Assembly (NCBI RefSeq): GCF_003991405.1
Contig: NZ_RPEN01000154.1
Location: forward strand, 148,433-212,432
Source: Pseudorhodobacter sp. E13
GTDB taxonomy: Bacteria; Pseudomonadota; Alphaproteobacteria; Rhodobacterales; Rhodobacteraceae
Direction: 5' to 3'
DNA: 64,000 nt
Below the pieces are notes generated by a model that saw only the letters and a list, made by a program, of their open reading frames with translations, made no database searches and had not been told where the DNA came from. The stretch's first letter is position 1, and each line of letters starts with the position of its first letter. Made by a program: the position numbers and the translations under genes. Positions 9,334 to 16,777 of the stretch are shown here, in pieces.

Positions 9334-9668
9334 GTCGGCACCTCCTCTCTGACAAAGCACACAAGATAAGCCCCGCCCGCATCCCGCTCGGTCACGGCCA
9401 GAATGGCAAAAAACCGGGTGCCGTCGCGAAACCTTTGGCCCACCTTGGGCCGTGAGGCCGCCCCCTGCGGCGCGCCGCGCACGGTGATCCGATATGGCAC
9501 AGTGGACAAAACCACCTCCTCACCTGCCGTATCGCGGCCGGTGCCGGGCAAAATCTCGGCCCAAAGCGTGCCAAGCGATGCCCAGACCTTGGTAAAGCCG
9601 CCCATGCCATCCGAAACAGGTGTTGCCTCCTCCAGTGTCAGGGCGCGGGACAGATGCACCGGCTTCAT
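9330..9668 (-). CDS. GTA g7: head-tail stopper/head closure protein
   Basis: This 112-residue protein is a small beta-barrel of the SPP1 gp16/HK97 gp10-like head closure family. The start MKPVHLSRALTLEEATPVSDGMGG and the pattern RPKVGQRFRDGTRFFAILAV are typical. It forms the neck stopper between adaptor and tail (RcGTA rcc01689). It overlaps g6 and g8 by four bases each. Confidence 0.9.
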   Translation of the reverse strand: MKPVHLSRALTLEEATPVSDGMGGFTKVWASLGTLWAEILPGTGRDTAGEEVVLSTVPYRITVRGAPQGAASRPKVGQRFRDGTRFFAILAVTERDAGGAYLVCFVREEVPT

Positions 9669-10267
9669 GCCCCTGCCCCCCCAAGCACACGCACCGTGCG
9701 CCAGCGCTCGATCAGCGTCACCACGCCGGGGGGCAAGCCCGCATCAGCGCGCATTCCACCATCATGGCGGCGCTCGTAATACTCTGCCGCCAGCATCAAC
9801 ACCGCCTGCGCCAGATCCTGCGGCACATCGGCCCAATCCGGGCCGAAACCTGCCACGAATTCAATCTCGATCCCGCCGTCCATCGGCACCTGCGGCAGCA
9901 AATACCCTTTCGCCTGCACCTTGGGCCGATGCATATCCGGCACCAGCCGATACAGACCCACAGGCACCACCTCGGCTTGGCCATCCCGGTCCAGCAACGA
10001 AATTCGTGTCACGCTTTGCACCGGGGCCACAGGCAGCGCCTGTTCCCCCCCCAGCCGCCAATCGTCCAGGCTCCACTTATAGTCCCGCGAAATCAGCGCC
10101 TTGCCGATCCGCCCTTCGATCGTCGCCATCGCTGCACGCAGATAGCTTTCGATCAGCCCGTCCTGCATCCCGTCATCCGCAAACCCGGTGCCAAGCCGCA
10201 GATGGTTTTTCAGCGCCTGAACTGGCAGGGCCAGCGCGGGAACCGTCGTTTGCTCGATCAGCATCAT
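9665..10267 (-). CDS. GTA g6: head-tail connector (adaptor) protein
   Basis: This 200-residue protein belongs to the phiE125 gp8/HK97 gp6-like connector family. LRLGTGFADDGMQDGLIESYL and an N-terminal helical bundle are followed by a beta-rich part with PVAPVQSVTRISLLD. It forms the adaptor ring under the portal (RcGTA rcc01688). It starts after a 170-base gap downstream of the capsid gene, the largest break in the cluster, which holds a structured inverted-repeat element. Confidence 0.91.
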   Translation of the reverse strand: MMLIEQTTVPALALPVQALKNHLRLGTGFADDGMQDGLIESYLRAAMATIEGRIGKALISRDYKWSLDDWRLGGEQALPVAPVQSVTRISLLDRDGQAEVVPVGLYRLVPDMHRPKVQAKGYLLPQVPMDGGIEIEFVAGFGPDWADVPQDLAQAVLMLAAEYYERRHDGGMRADAGLPPGVVTLIERWRTVRVLGGAGA

Positions 10268-10314
10268 GTTTCAATCTCCAGTGTTCCGCCCCAGAAGCGT
10301 GGGAAGTAAAATCT

Positions 10315-10392
10315 GGGCGCGCACCCCGCATCGCTCGGACGGAGGGAGCAGCTAGACGACCCGGGACAGGGTCGAACCCCAGTGCGCGCCCA
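10315..10392 (-). promoter_or_regulatory. Structured RNA candidate between GTA g5 and g6
   Basis: Two perfect 11-base complementary arms (10315-10325 and 10382-10392) enclose 56 bases. Inside them is a perfect 6-bp hairpin (10358-10363 with 10370-10375, loop of six) and a weaker 4-bp hairpin near 10334-10350. Together they would form a branched RNA in the leader of g6. No open reading frame explains it. It could be an mRNA processing or stability element that sets capsid levels above those of downstream genes, or part of a terminator system. It does not fold as a tRNA. Confidence 0.55.
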
Positions 10393-10418
10393 AAACCCGG
10401 CCCCAAATTGCGGGGCCG
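10391..10418 (-). terminator. Terminator-like hairpin directly after the capsid gene
   Basis: A 7-bp GC stem (10412-10418 with 10398-10404) lies 20 bases after the g5 stop. In the reading direction it is followed by GG and TTTT. The T-run overlaps the 3' arm of the larger inverted repeat. It probably causes partial termination or protects the mRNA end after g5. Confidence 0.5.
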
Positions 10419-10437
10419 AGCATTCACAACACCCCGA

Positions 10438-11649
10438 TCAGGAGGTTGCGAACTTCAGCAGTTTGATGGCCGCAAAGTCAGACACATCGCCGCCCACGCG
10501 CTTGGTGGCATAGAACAGCACATGCGGTTTCGCGCTGAAGGGGTCACGCATGACACGCAGGTCCGGACGTTCGGCAATGGTGTAGCCGCTGGCGAAATCA
10601 CCAAAGGCAATGCCAAAAGCATCCGCCGTGATATCGGGCATATCCTCGGCAATCAGCACCGGATAGCCCATCAGGCGTGCAGGCTCACCCGCCGCAAGAC
10701 CGTCCGACCACAAGAAGCGGCCATCAGCATCCTTCATCTTGCGCACGGCGCCCGCGGTTTTGGAATTCATCACAAAGGACGCATTGGCGCGGTAGGTCGC
10801 ATCCAGCGCATAGACCAGATCGACAATCGCATCCGCCGGGTTGGTCGAGGCAAAATCGCCCGCCTCACCCGTGGCGATGTAGCCCAGGTTACCCCAGGTC
10901 CAGACGCCATCGGCCACAGCCGTATGGTCCAAAAAGCCGCGCGGCTTGTCCACACCATCGCCAGATACGAAAGAGGCGGCTTCTGCACGCATGAACTTGT
11001 CGGCAATGCGGCCCGCAAGCCAGCCTTCCACGTCAAAGGCGCTGTCATCCAGCAGGCGCTGGCTGGCCTTCGGCATCGCCGACAGCTCATGCAGCGGGAT
11101 CGAGATGCGTTCAATCGACGGCGTGCCGGTTTCCACCTGCGGGCCGCTTTCCGTGGCCCAACCAGAGCCGACATCGGTATGGTCGATCAGCACGTCAAAA
11201 GACGTGGCCTCCACCTGCACCACATTCGCAATCGCCCGGATCGAGGAGGTGGATTTCAGGCTGGACCGGATCGTCTCGGCGGTCTGCGGGTCGACCAGAT
11301 AGCCACCTTCGGCATTGACCGACGTGTTCAGCCCCTTGCCTTCCAGCACAAGGCCACGCAGGCCATCGTCATCGCCCGAACGCAGATAGGCGTCAAAGGC
11401 TTTCTTATGCGGCACGTCCACTTCGGCATGGGCCGAAAGTGCGGGGCGCCCGTAGGTCATCGTTTTGCGATCAAGCATGGTCATACGCTCTTCCTGTTGT
11501 TGCAACGCTGTCTTCACTTCGGCCTGAAAGCCGCTGAATTCTTTCAAAAATCCGGCCATAGCGGATTTCACTTCCGCACCCGGATGCTGGGCCGTTTCAT
11601 GGGCGGCGGGCAAATCTCCCCCGGCCCGAGCCTTTACCTCGGTCATCAT
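10438..11649 (-). CDS. GTA g5: HK97-type major capsid protein
   Basis: This 403-residue protein has an N-terminal helical delta/scaffold region (about 1-75, with coiled-coil FLKEFSGFQAEVKTAL), normally removed by the prohead protease. The HK97 fold follows, with GGYLVDPQTAETIRSSLKST, DVEGWLAGRIADKFMRAEAA, SGDGVDKPRGFL and GYPVLIAEDMP. It forms the T=3-like oblate GTA head (RcGTA rcc01687). Two adjacent ATG codons make the first residue ambiguous by one. It lies 35 bases after g4. Confidence 0.96.
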   Translation of the reverse strand: MMTEVKARAGGDLPAAHETAQHPGAEVKSAMAGFLKEFSGFQAEVKTALQQQEERMTMLDRKTMTYGRPALSAHAEVDVPHKKAFDAYLRSGDDDGLRGLVLEGKGLNTSVNAEGGYLVDPQTAETIRSSLKSTSSIRAIANVVQVEATSFDVLIDHTDVGSGWATESGPQVETGTPSIERISIPLHELSAMPKASQRLLDDSAFDVEGWLAGRIADKFMRAEAASFVSGDGVDKPRGFLDHTAVADGVWTWGNLGYIATGEAGDFASTNPADAIVDLVYALDATYRANASFVMNSKTAGAVRKMKDADGRFLWSDGLAAGEPARLMGYPVLIAEDMPDITADAFGIAFGDFASGYTIAERPDLRVMRDPFSAKPHVLFYATKRVGGDVSDFAAIKLLKFATS

Positions 11650-11684
11650 CAGTTCCTCTCAAGGGTTCAGTCGTGAAAGCCGTC

Positions 11685-12245
11685 CTAGCGGGCGGCCAGT
11701 TCCCGGCGCGCATCATCAAAGATTTGCGCCACCCCGCGCCAAGTGTCGCCCAGCTCATCGCCTTTGGCCGCCACCCGCGCCTCGGGAAGCATCGGGAAGG
11801 TCACGAGTGAAACCTCCCAAAGCTCCAGTTCCGACAAAAGCCGTTGGCCTTTGCCATCCTTTTCGGCGCGCAAGGTGCGATAGCCGATGGAAAGCCCATC
11901 AATCGCCCCTGCGGCCAACAGGGCCGCCGCTTCGCGCCCTTTGTCTACATCGGTCAGAATACGGCCTTTGACATAAAGGCCCGTGGCATCCTCGCGCACC
12001 TCGTCCCAAACGCCGATTGGTTGCTGCGGGTCGTGCTGCCACAACATCTTCACCCGCCGCCCCGCGCCTGCCAGCGCCTTCAGGCTGATGGCATAGGCGC
12101 CCTTTTGCACCACATCGCCACCCTGATCGCGCTTGCCAAACAGGCTGGCATAGCCTTCGATCACGCGCCCGTCCGTCACGATCAACCCCGCCTCGGGGGC
12201 ATGATACTTGCGCTCCGGCGCTCCGTGATTATCCATATATCCCAT
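11685..12245 (-). CDS. GTA g4: HK97-family prohead protease
   Basis: This 186-residue protein contains the U35-type protease signatures: VIEGYASLFGKRDQGGDVV, MLWQHDPQQPIG with the catalytic His, and DGLSIGYRTL with the catalytic Ser. It cleaves the capsid N-terminal delta region during maturation (RcGTA rcc01686). GAGGTAGAG before the ATG at 12245 favours that start, though an ATG three codons later (12236) is possible. Confidence 0.94.
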   Translation of the reverse strand: MGYMDNHGAPERKYHAPEAGLIVTDGRVIEGYASLFGKRDQGGDVVQKGAYAISLKALAGAGRRVKMLWQHDPQQPIGVWDEVREDATGLYVKGRILTDVDKGREAAALLAAGAIDGLSIGYRTLRAEKDGKGQRLLSELELWEVSLVTFPMLPEARVAAKGDELGDTWRGVAQIFDDARRELAAR

Positions 12246-12249
12246 TGCT

Positions 12250-12498
12250 CTACCTCATCGCCGCTTTCAGCACCGCCTCGGCCCCCTGCGCCAGCAGAAA
12301 GGCCGCAACCCCGTAAACGCCCAGCCACAGCCGCTTTTCCAGCCGCTCCAGCGCGCTCTCTATCTGGACAAGCCTGTAAGACAGCCCCGCCCAGCGTTCC
12401 TCAGCCACCCGCTCATTCGCGTCGATCCGCGCCTGTGCCGCGTCAAAACTGTCGTATAAATAGCGCGAGCCGCTGCTGTCTTTGCCGCGCGCGCTCAT
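12250..12498 (-). CDS. GTA g3.5: head formation protein (rcc01685 family)
   Basis: This 82-residue protein is strongly helical with a charged coiled-coil (SYRLVQIESALERLEKRLW) and one hydrophobic segment, YGVAAFLLAQGAEAVL, near the C-terminus. This matches the rcc01685 family, which is needed for GTA head formation in Rhodobacter. It is coupled to g3 by an ATGA overlap and ends 4 bases before g4. Confidence 0.87.
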   Translation of the reverse strand: MSARGKDSSGSRYLYDSFDAAQARIDANERVAEERWAGLSYRLVQIESALERLEKRLWLGVYGVAAFLLAQGAEAVLKAAMR

Positions 12499-13670
12499 TC
12501 ATCCGCCGTCAAGGCTGGCAGGCCAAGAATGGCCCGTTTCTCGGCGCTGGTCAGGAAATCTGCCGCCCCCACCCGCGCCCACTGCTGGTCGCGTTCGGTG
12601 GCCAGTGCGTGCACCTGGTCCAGATCGGGCTTCAACTCCACCACTTCACCGGTAAAGCCCGACAACCAATGCGACAGGTTCGCCGTCACCTTCGTCACCA
12701 AAGGCAGCACCGTCAGCCGGAAAAAGGCGCGGTTCGCCTCTTGGTAATTGGCGTAAGTGGCATCGCCGGGGATCCCCATCAGCATCGGCGGCACGCCAAA
12801 GGCAATCGCAATTTCCCGCGCTGCCGCTTCCTTGGTTTTCTGGAATTCCATATCCGACGGGCTGAACCCCATCGGCTTCCAGTCAAGACCACCTTCCAGC
12901 AACATCGGCCGCCCGGCATTGCGCGCGCCTTGGTGGTGCGATGCCATCTCGTTCAGCAAGCGATCATATTGATCGTTGGAAAGCTGCGATTGCCCGTCCA
13001 CCCCCTTATAGACAATCGCGCCACTCGGCCTTGCGGCATTGTCCAACAACGCCTTCGACCAGTGAGAGGCCGCAACATGCACATCCAGTGCCACCGCCGC
13101 CGCCTGCATCGGCGAAAAGCCGTAATGGTCATCCTGCGGGTGGAAATTGCGGATGTGGCAAATCGGGGTCAACTCACCCGTCATGTCAAACCGGTGCTTG
13201 CGGTTGCCCACGGTATAGTCATAAGCCACCGGCCAGCCATCCGCGCCGGGCACCAGGCTCATGCGGTCCGACCGCAGCACATGCAGTTCCCCCGGCAGAA
13301 TATCGGCCCCCTGCACCGCCTCAACATAGGCGTTGCCAGACAGCAAAAGCTGACCATACAGCGCCTCCAGCAACTCTGCCCGGCCTTGCAACGGGTTTGG
13401 TCGCCGCATCAGGGACAGCAAAGGATGCACATCAAACCGACGCTCGCAATCTTGCAAAACCAAAGGCATGGCGGCGGCGGTTTCCGCAATCAGCTTGACC
13501 GCCCGAAACCCGATCGGGTTGCCCAGAAACCCCGTCTTGGTCAGGCTCACCACATCGCGCGGGCTCCATGCGACGCGGCCGGCGCTGGTATAGTTGATCA
13601 CCGGCCCCGTGGCCGATGCCTTTTGTTCCGGCACCACAGTCTCACTGCGTTTCAGGAAATCGAAAACCAT
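12495..13670 (-). CDS. GTA g3: HK97-family portal protein
   Basis: The 391-residue protein shows portal family features: NPIGFRAVKLIAETAAAMPL, LMRRPNPLQGRAELLEALYG, LLLSGNAYVEAV and the FGVPPMLMGIPGDATYANYQ region. It forms the dodecameric DNA channel at one head vertex (RcGTA rcc01684). A GAGGAGCTGACC ribosome binding region precedes its ATG. A gap of about 105 bases to g2 holds two short GC hairpins without T-runs. Confidence 0.95.
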   Translation of the reverse strand: MVFDFLKRSETVVPEQKASATGPVINYTSAGRVAWSPRDVVSLTKTGFLGNPIGFRAVKLIAETAAAMPLVLQDCERRFDVHPLLSLMRRPNPLQGRAELLEALYGQLLLSGNAYVEAVQGADILPGELHVLRSDRMSLVPGADGWPVAYDYTVGNRKHRFDMTGELTPICHIRNFHPQDDHYGFSPMQAAAVALDVHVAASHWSKALLDNAARPSGAIVYKGVDGQSQLSNDQYDRLLNEMASHHQGARNAGRPMLLEGGLDWKPMGFSPSDMEFQKTKEAAAREIAIAFGVPPMLMGIPGDATYANYQEANRAFFRLTVLPLVTKVTANLSHWLSGFTGEVVELKPDLDQVHALATERDQQWARVGAADFLTSAEKRAILGLPALTADE

Positions 13671-13775
13671 CTGGGTCAGCTCCTCTTTATCAGTCAGGCG
13701 CCGTTCCCGGCGATCTCGCTTTGGGCCTCAACGCCCTTGGTTGATCTCTTTCTGAATGATTTGGTTTAAGGTTGG

Positions 13776-15119
13776 TTAAAGGGTGCGAACGGTGGGGCGT
13801 TGCCAATGCGCCGAGGCGTCGATGATTAGATCGGTCAAGGCCCAGACCAGCGCATCCACCCGGTCCGGGCTGCCCTTGCCTTGGAATCCCGTGGCCGTCA
13901 TCAGGCACATCTGTTCCTCCAAGGCCCCCAGATTGGGCAAATGCTGCACCCGGCCCTGCTCATACAAGGCGGCCACAGGCTCCGCGCGCACCGCTTTGCC
14001 CCGCGTGGCACGCACGCCGCGATAGGCCACCAGCGGGTCAATCTGGCGGATGATGTTTTCCACCATATCGCCACCTTGGTTCACCTCGGCGACCACACGG
14101 TCGGCCTGATGCCGCTCTTTGGCAGCAATCGCCGCCCGTGCCCAAGTATCGGGCGAGGCAGATTTGACGCTGGCATCTTCCAGCACATAGGCGCGCCAGG
14201 TTTGCGGCGGCCCTTCTGTCACGGCCCCCACAACCAGAATCCCGCATTCATCCGATCCGGCATGGCCCGTCACCGGCGGGTCCACCGCCACCACAATGCG
14301 GCTCAGCGGTGGCACCACTTTCACGCGGCCAGCCTCCAGCCGTGCCAACGACCACATCGCGCCTTCGGCCTCCTCCAGCAAAATGCCTTCCAACTCCTGC
14401 CGCCCGCGCGCTGTGCCGGCATAGCGCCGCTCCACCTCCTCCAGAAAGGACTTCGCCAGATTGGCACGGTTGGCCTGCGTGGGTGCATGGGTGCAAACGG
14501 TTGACGGGTTTTTCAACACCGCCTTCAGCACCTCCACATTCTTTGGCGTTGTCGTCACCACCTGCTGCGGATGCTCCCCTAGGCGCAGCGCAAATTGCAA
14601 CATATCCCAGGTGTTCTGCGCGTTGGGCCATTTCGCCAATTCGTCCACCCAAGCGGCATCAAATTGCGGCCCCCGCAGCTTTTCAGGGTTATGCGCCGAA
14701 TACACCGTCGCCGTGGCTCCATTCGGCCAGATCAGCCGTTCGCGGCTTGCCTCCCATTTCGGGCGCCGATCGGGTGGCGAGCAGGCCAGAATCCCGCTGT
14801 CGCCATAGATCATCACATCGCGCACCTGCGCCACGCTTTCGCCCACCAAGGCCACGCATTTCGCCCGACCGGGGTCTGTGGGGCGCGCGCCCTCCACCTG
14901 CGCGCGTACCCATTCGGACCCGGCGCGGGTTTTCCCCGCCCCGCGCCCCCCCATGATCACCCAGCTTTTCCAATGCCCTTCCGGGGGCAATTGGTGCGGC
15001 AAGGCCCAGAACTCAAACATCCATGGCAGGGCCAGCAAGGCATTGTCACTCAGCCCTGCCAAAAACTCATCCGTGGCTTCCGGCGTCGCGGAGGCGAGCC
15101 AACCTGCGCCCGATTTCAT
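13776..15119 (-). CDS. GTA g2: terminase large subunit
   Basis: The protein has 447 residues from the ATG at 15119, which has GAGG seven bases upstream and overlaps g1 by 53 bases. An in-frame ATG at 15203 would overlap more. Walker A is GGRGAGKTR (about residues 57-65) and Walker B is FDAAWVDELAKW. The RNase H-like nuclease begins with VAVDPPVTGHAGSDECGI. In RcGTA this motor (rcc01683) packages about 4 kb of host DNA by headful. All ATPase and nuclease landmarks are intact. Confidence 0.94.
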   Translation of the reverse strand: MKSGAGWLASATPEATDEFLAGLSDNALLALPWMFEFWALPHQLPPEGHWKSWVIMGGRGAGKTRAGSEWVRAQVEGARPTDPGRAKCVALVGESVAQVRDVMIYGDSGILACSPPDRRPKWEASRERLIWPNGATATVYSAHNPEKLRGPQFDAAWVDELAKWPNAQNTWDMLQFALRLGEHPQQVVTTTPKNVEVLKAVLKNPSTVCTHAPTQANRANLAKSFLEEVERRYAGTARGRQELEGILLEEAEGAMWSLARLEAGRVKVVPPLSRIVVAVDPPVTGHAGSDECGILVVGAVTEGPPQTWRAYVLEDASVKSASPDTWARAAIAAKERHQADRVVAEVNQGGDMVENIIRQIDPLVAYRGVRATRGKAVRAEPVAALYEQGRVQHLPNLGALEEQMCLMTATGFQGKGSPDRVDALVWALTDLIIDASAHWQRPTVRTL

Positions 15120-15393
15120 CGCGCGCCTCGTCAAGGTCGAGGATTTTTTCCCCGATGACGTCGCTTGTTTCTTTGCGGAGTTTGTCAAGTTTGTTCCTCT
15201 CATCCATCGCCAATTGAAAGGCCGCTTTCATGTCACGCATGGCCTGAACGGCGGCTTTGGTATCACCCGGATTGTCCACCCGTGCCGCCCTCACAGCACG
15301 AGCAAGCTCAATCGCGGCATCCCGAAAGATTTCTTCCGTTGTCGCCAGCAAATCTGCCAGCGGCTCGTCCCCAAAAAGGATGTTCATTTTCAT
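15067..15393 (-). CDS. GTA g1: terminase small subunit
   Basis: This acidic and basic helical protein has 108 residues from the ATG at 15393. An ATG two codons later (15387) is equally possible, and one at 15429 would add 12 residues. It contains FGDEPLADLLATTEEIFRDA and DERNKLDKLRKETSDVIGEK, like RcGTA gp1 (rcc01682), shown to be a small terminase lacking sequence-specific DNA binding. It is the first gene of the cluster, about 100 bases after the predicted promoter. Confidence 0.87.
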   Translation of the reverse strand: MKMNILFGDEPLADLLATTEEIFRDAAIELARAVRAARVDNPGDTKAAVQAMRDMKAAFQLAMDERNKLDKLRKETSDVIGEKILDLDEARDEIGRRLARLRDAGSHG

Positions 15394-15439
15394 TGTTTGC
15401 TGCACCCGCCTCTCATGCCTGTCCCGCACGAGAGAAATG

Positions 15440-15475
15440 AAAAAGCGGCACCCGAGGTCACCCCCGGGGCCGCTT
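15440..15475 (-). terminator. Terminator-like hairpin in the GTA leader
   Basis: A 7-bp outer stem (15469-15475 with 15443-15449) plus a 4-bp inner stem (15465-15468 with 15451-15454) and a one-base bulge is followed by TTTTT on the minus strand. It lies between mltG and g1, downstream of the predicted GTA promoter. It could end mltG transcripts or act as an attenuator of the GTA operon. Confidence 0.75.
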
Positions 15476-15500
15476 GCCCATTTCTTCTAGCATGTCACAA

Positions 15501-15529
15501 GTGATACCGCAGACCGTGCGGAGAGTCAA
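15501..15529 (-). promoter_or_regulatory. Predicted sigma70 promoter of the GTA cluster
   Basis: On the minus strand TTGACT (15524-15529) and TATCAC (15501-15506) are separated by exactly 17 bases. The predicted start point is near 15494, about 100 bases upstream of g1 and after the mltG stop. No competing promoter of this quality is seen between mltG and g1. Confidence 0.6.
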
Positions 15530-15598
15530 GTTTTATCGTTCAAAACCAAAGGCTTGCCGGAACGCACCGTTAACGGCTTGGTAAGATTTCGCCCCGTG

Positions 15599-16777
15599 TC
15601 AGTTCCCCTGAACGCCCGTCGCGCCTTCGGCCCCACGTTCGGCTTCAATCGCGCGCCACTTGGCGACATTGGCGTTATGATCTTCCAGCGTCACTGCAAA
15701 GGCATGGCCGCCGGTGCCATCCGCCACGAAAAAGATGAATGGCGTATCATCAGGGTTCAACGCGGCCTCAATGCTCAACCGTCCGGGGTTGGCAATCGGT
15801 GTCGGCGGCAAACCAGTGATAACATAGGTGTTATACGGCGTTTCCCGCCGCAGTTCCGACTGGCGCAAACCACGGCCCAGAATGCCCTCGCCATTCGTCA
15901 CCCCGTAAATCACCGTCGGGTCGGTTTGCAGCTTCATCCCTTGCCGCAAGCGGTTCACAAAGACGCTTGCCACCTGCTTGCGTTCTTCCGGGATGCCAGT
16001 TTCCTTTTCCACGATCGAGGCCATGATCAACGCCTCCTCCGGGCTGGCATAGGGCAGGTCCGGCGCGCGCTCGGCCCACAACTCGGCCAGAATGGCGGCC
16101 TGCTTGGCTTGCATCGCCGCGATCAACGCCGCCCGGTCGCCACCGCGCACCACCTCATAGCTGTCGGGGGCAAGGCTGCCCTCGGGCGGACGCTCGGCAA
16201 TCGTGCCGTCCAGAAACTCCACCCGGCGCAGCATGTCCATAACCTGCCACGAGGTCACACCTTCGGCCAAGGTCACCCGATAGCGCAGGTCCTTGTCCTC
16301 TACCGCGTCCAGATAGGACTGTGGTGCCGCCTCAACCGCAGGGTCAAAAGACACCACTTCGACATAGCGATTGGTCGCGGCGTCCAACTCGCGCAGAACA
16401 ACGTCTGCCTTGGCAATCCCGATCCGGAAATTCACCTCGCGCCCGCAGGTCGATTGCCCGCCTGCCGTGATAATCGTCAACACATCCACCATCGACGCGC
16501 CCGCAGGCACCAGATAGCTGCCGAATTTCAACCCGCGGCCCTGGCCGGAATAATCCGCCCCGATGCGGAAAATCCGCGCGTCCGAAATCACCCCTTGGCT
16601 TTCCAGATTGCGGCTCACCGATGACAGCGATGCGCCCCGGTCCACCTTGACACAAACCGCATCCGTCAGCGGCCCCGGCCCGGAATATTCCTGCCGCCCC
16701 CAGGCCAACAGCCCAGAGGCAATGACCAGAAACACGATGAACAGTGTCAGCGTGTTGGACGCAATCGCCTTCCACAT
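15599..16777 (-). CDS. mltG: Endolytic murein transglycosylase MltG (YceG family)
   Basis: The 392-residue protein has one N-terminal membrane segment (about residues 8-28) and a periplasmic YceG domain. Conserved landmarks are LMASIVEKETGIPEERKQVA, with the catalytic Glu, and LQTDPTVIYG and GLPPTPIANPG near the end. It cleaves nascent glycan strands and so sets the end of peptidoglycan polymerisation. Its ATG shares a base with the fabF stop (TAATG), so the two are translationally coupled. Confidence 0.95.
   Translation of the reverse strand: MWKAIASNTLTLFIVFLVIASGLLAWGRQEYSGPGPLTDAVCVKVDRGASLSSVSRNLESQGVISDARIFRIGADYSGQGRGLKFGSYLVPAGASMVDVLTIITAGGQSTCGREVNFRIGIAKADVVLRELDAATNRYVEVVSFDPAVEAAPQSYLDAVEDKDLRYRVTLAEGVTSWQVMDMLRRVEFLDGTIAERPPEGSLAPDSYEVVRGGDRAALIAAMQAKQAAILAELWAERAPDLPYASPEEALIMASIVEKETGIPEERKQVASVFVNRLRQGMKLQTDPTVIYGVTNGEGILGRGLRQSELRRETPYNTYVITGLPPTPIANPGRLSIEAALNPDDTPFIFFVADGTGGHAFAVTLEDHNANVAKWRAIEAERGAEGATGVQGN

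Noticed and set aside
10315..10392. Possible tRNA gene (GTCGAAC resembling a T-loop and long complementary ends)
   Set aside because: The T-stem cannot pair, no D-arm or anticodon arm forms, and the end arms are 11 bp instead of 7.
12700..12950. Overlapping open frames opposite the GTA genes
   Set aside because: They are antisense shadows caused by GC-rich codon bias. None has a credible start or motif.
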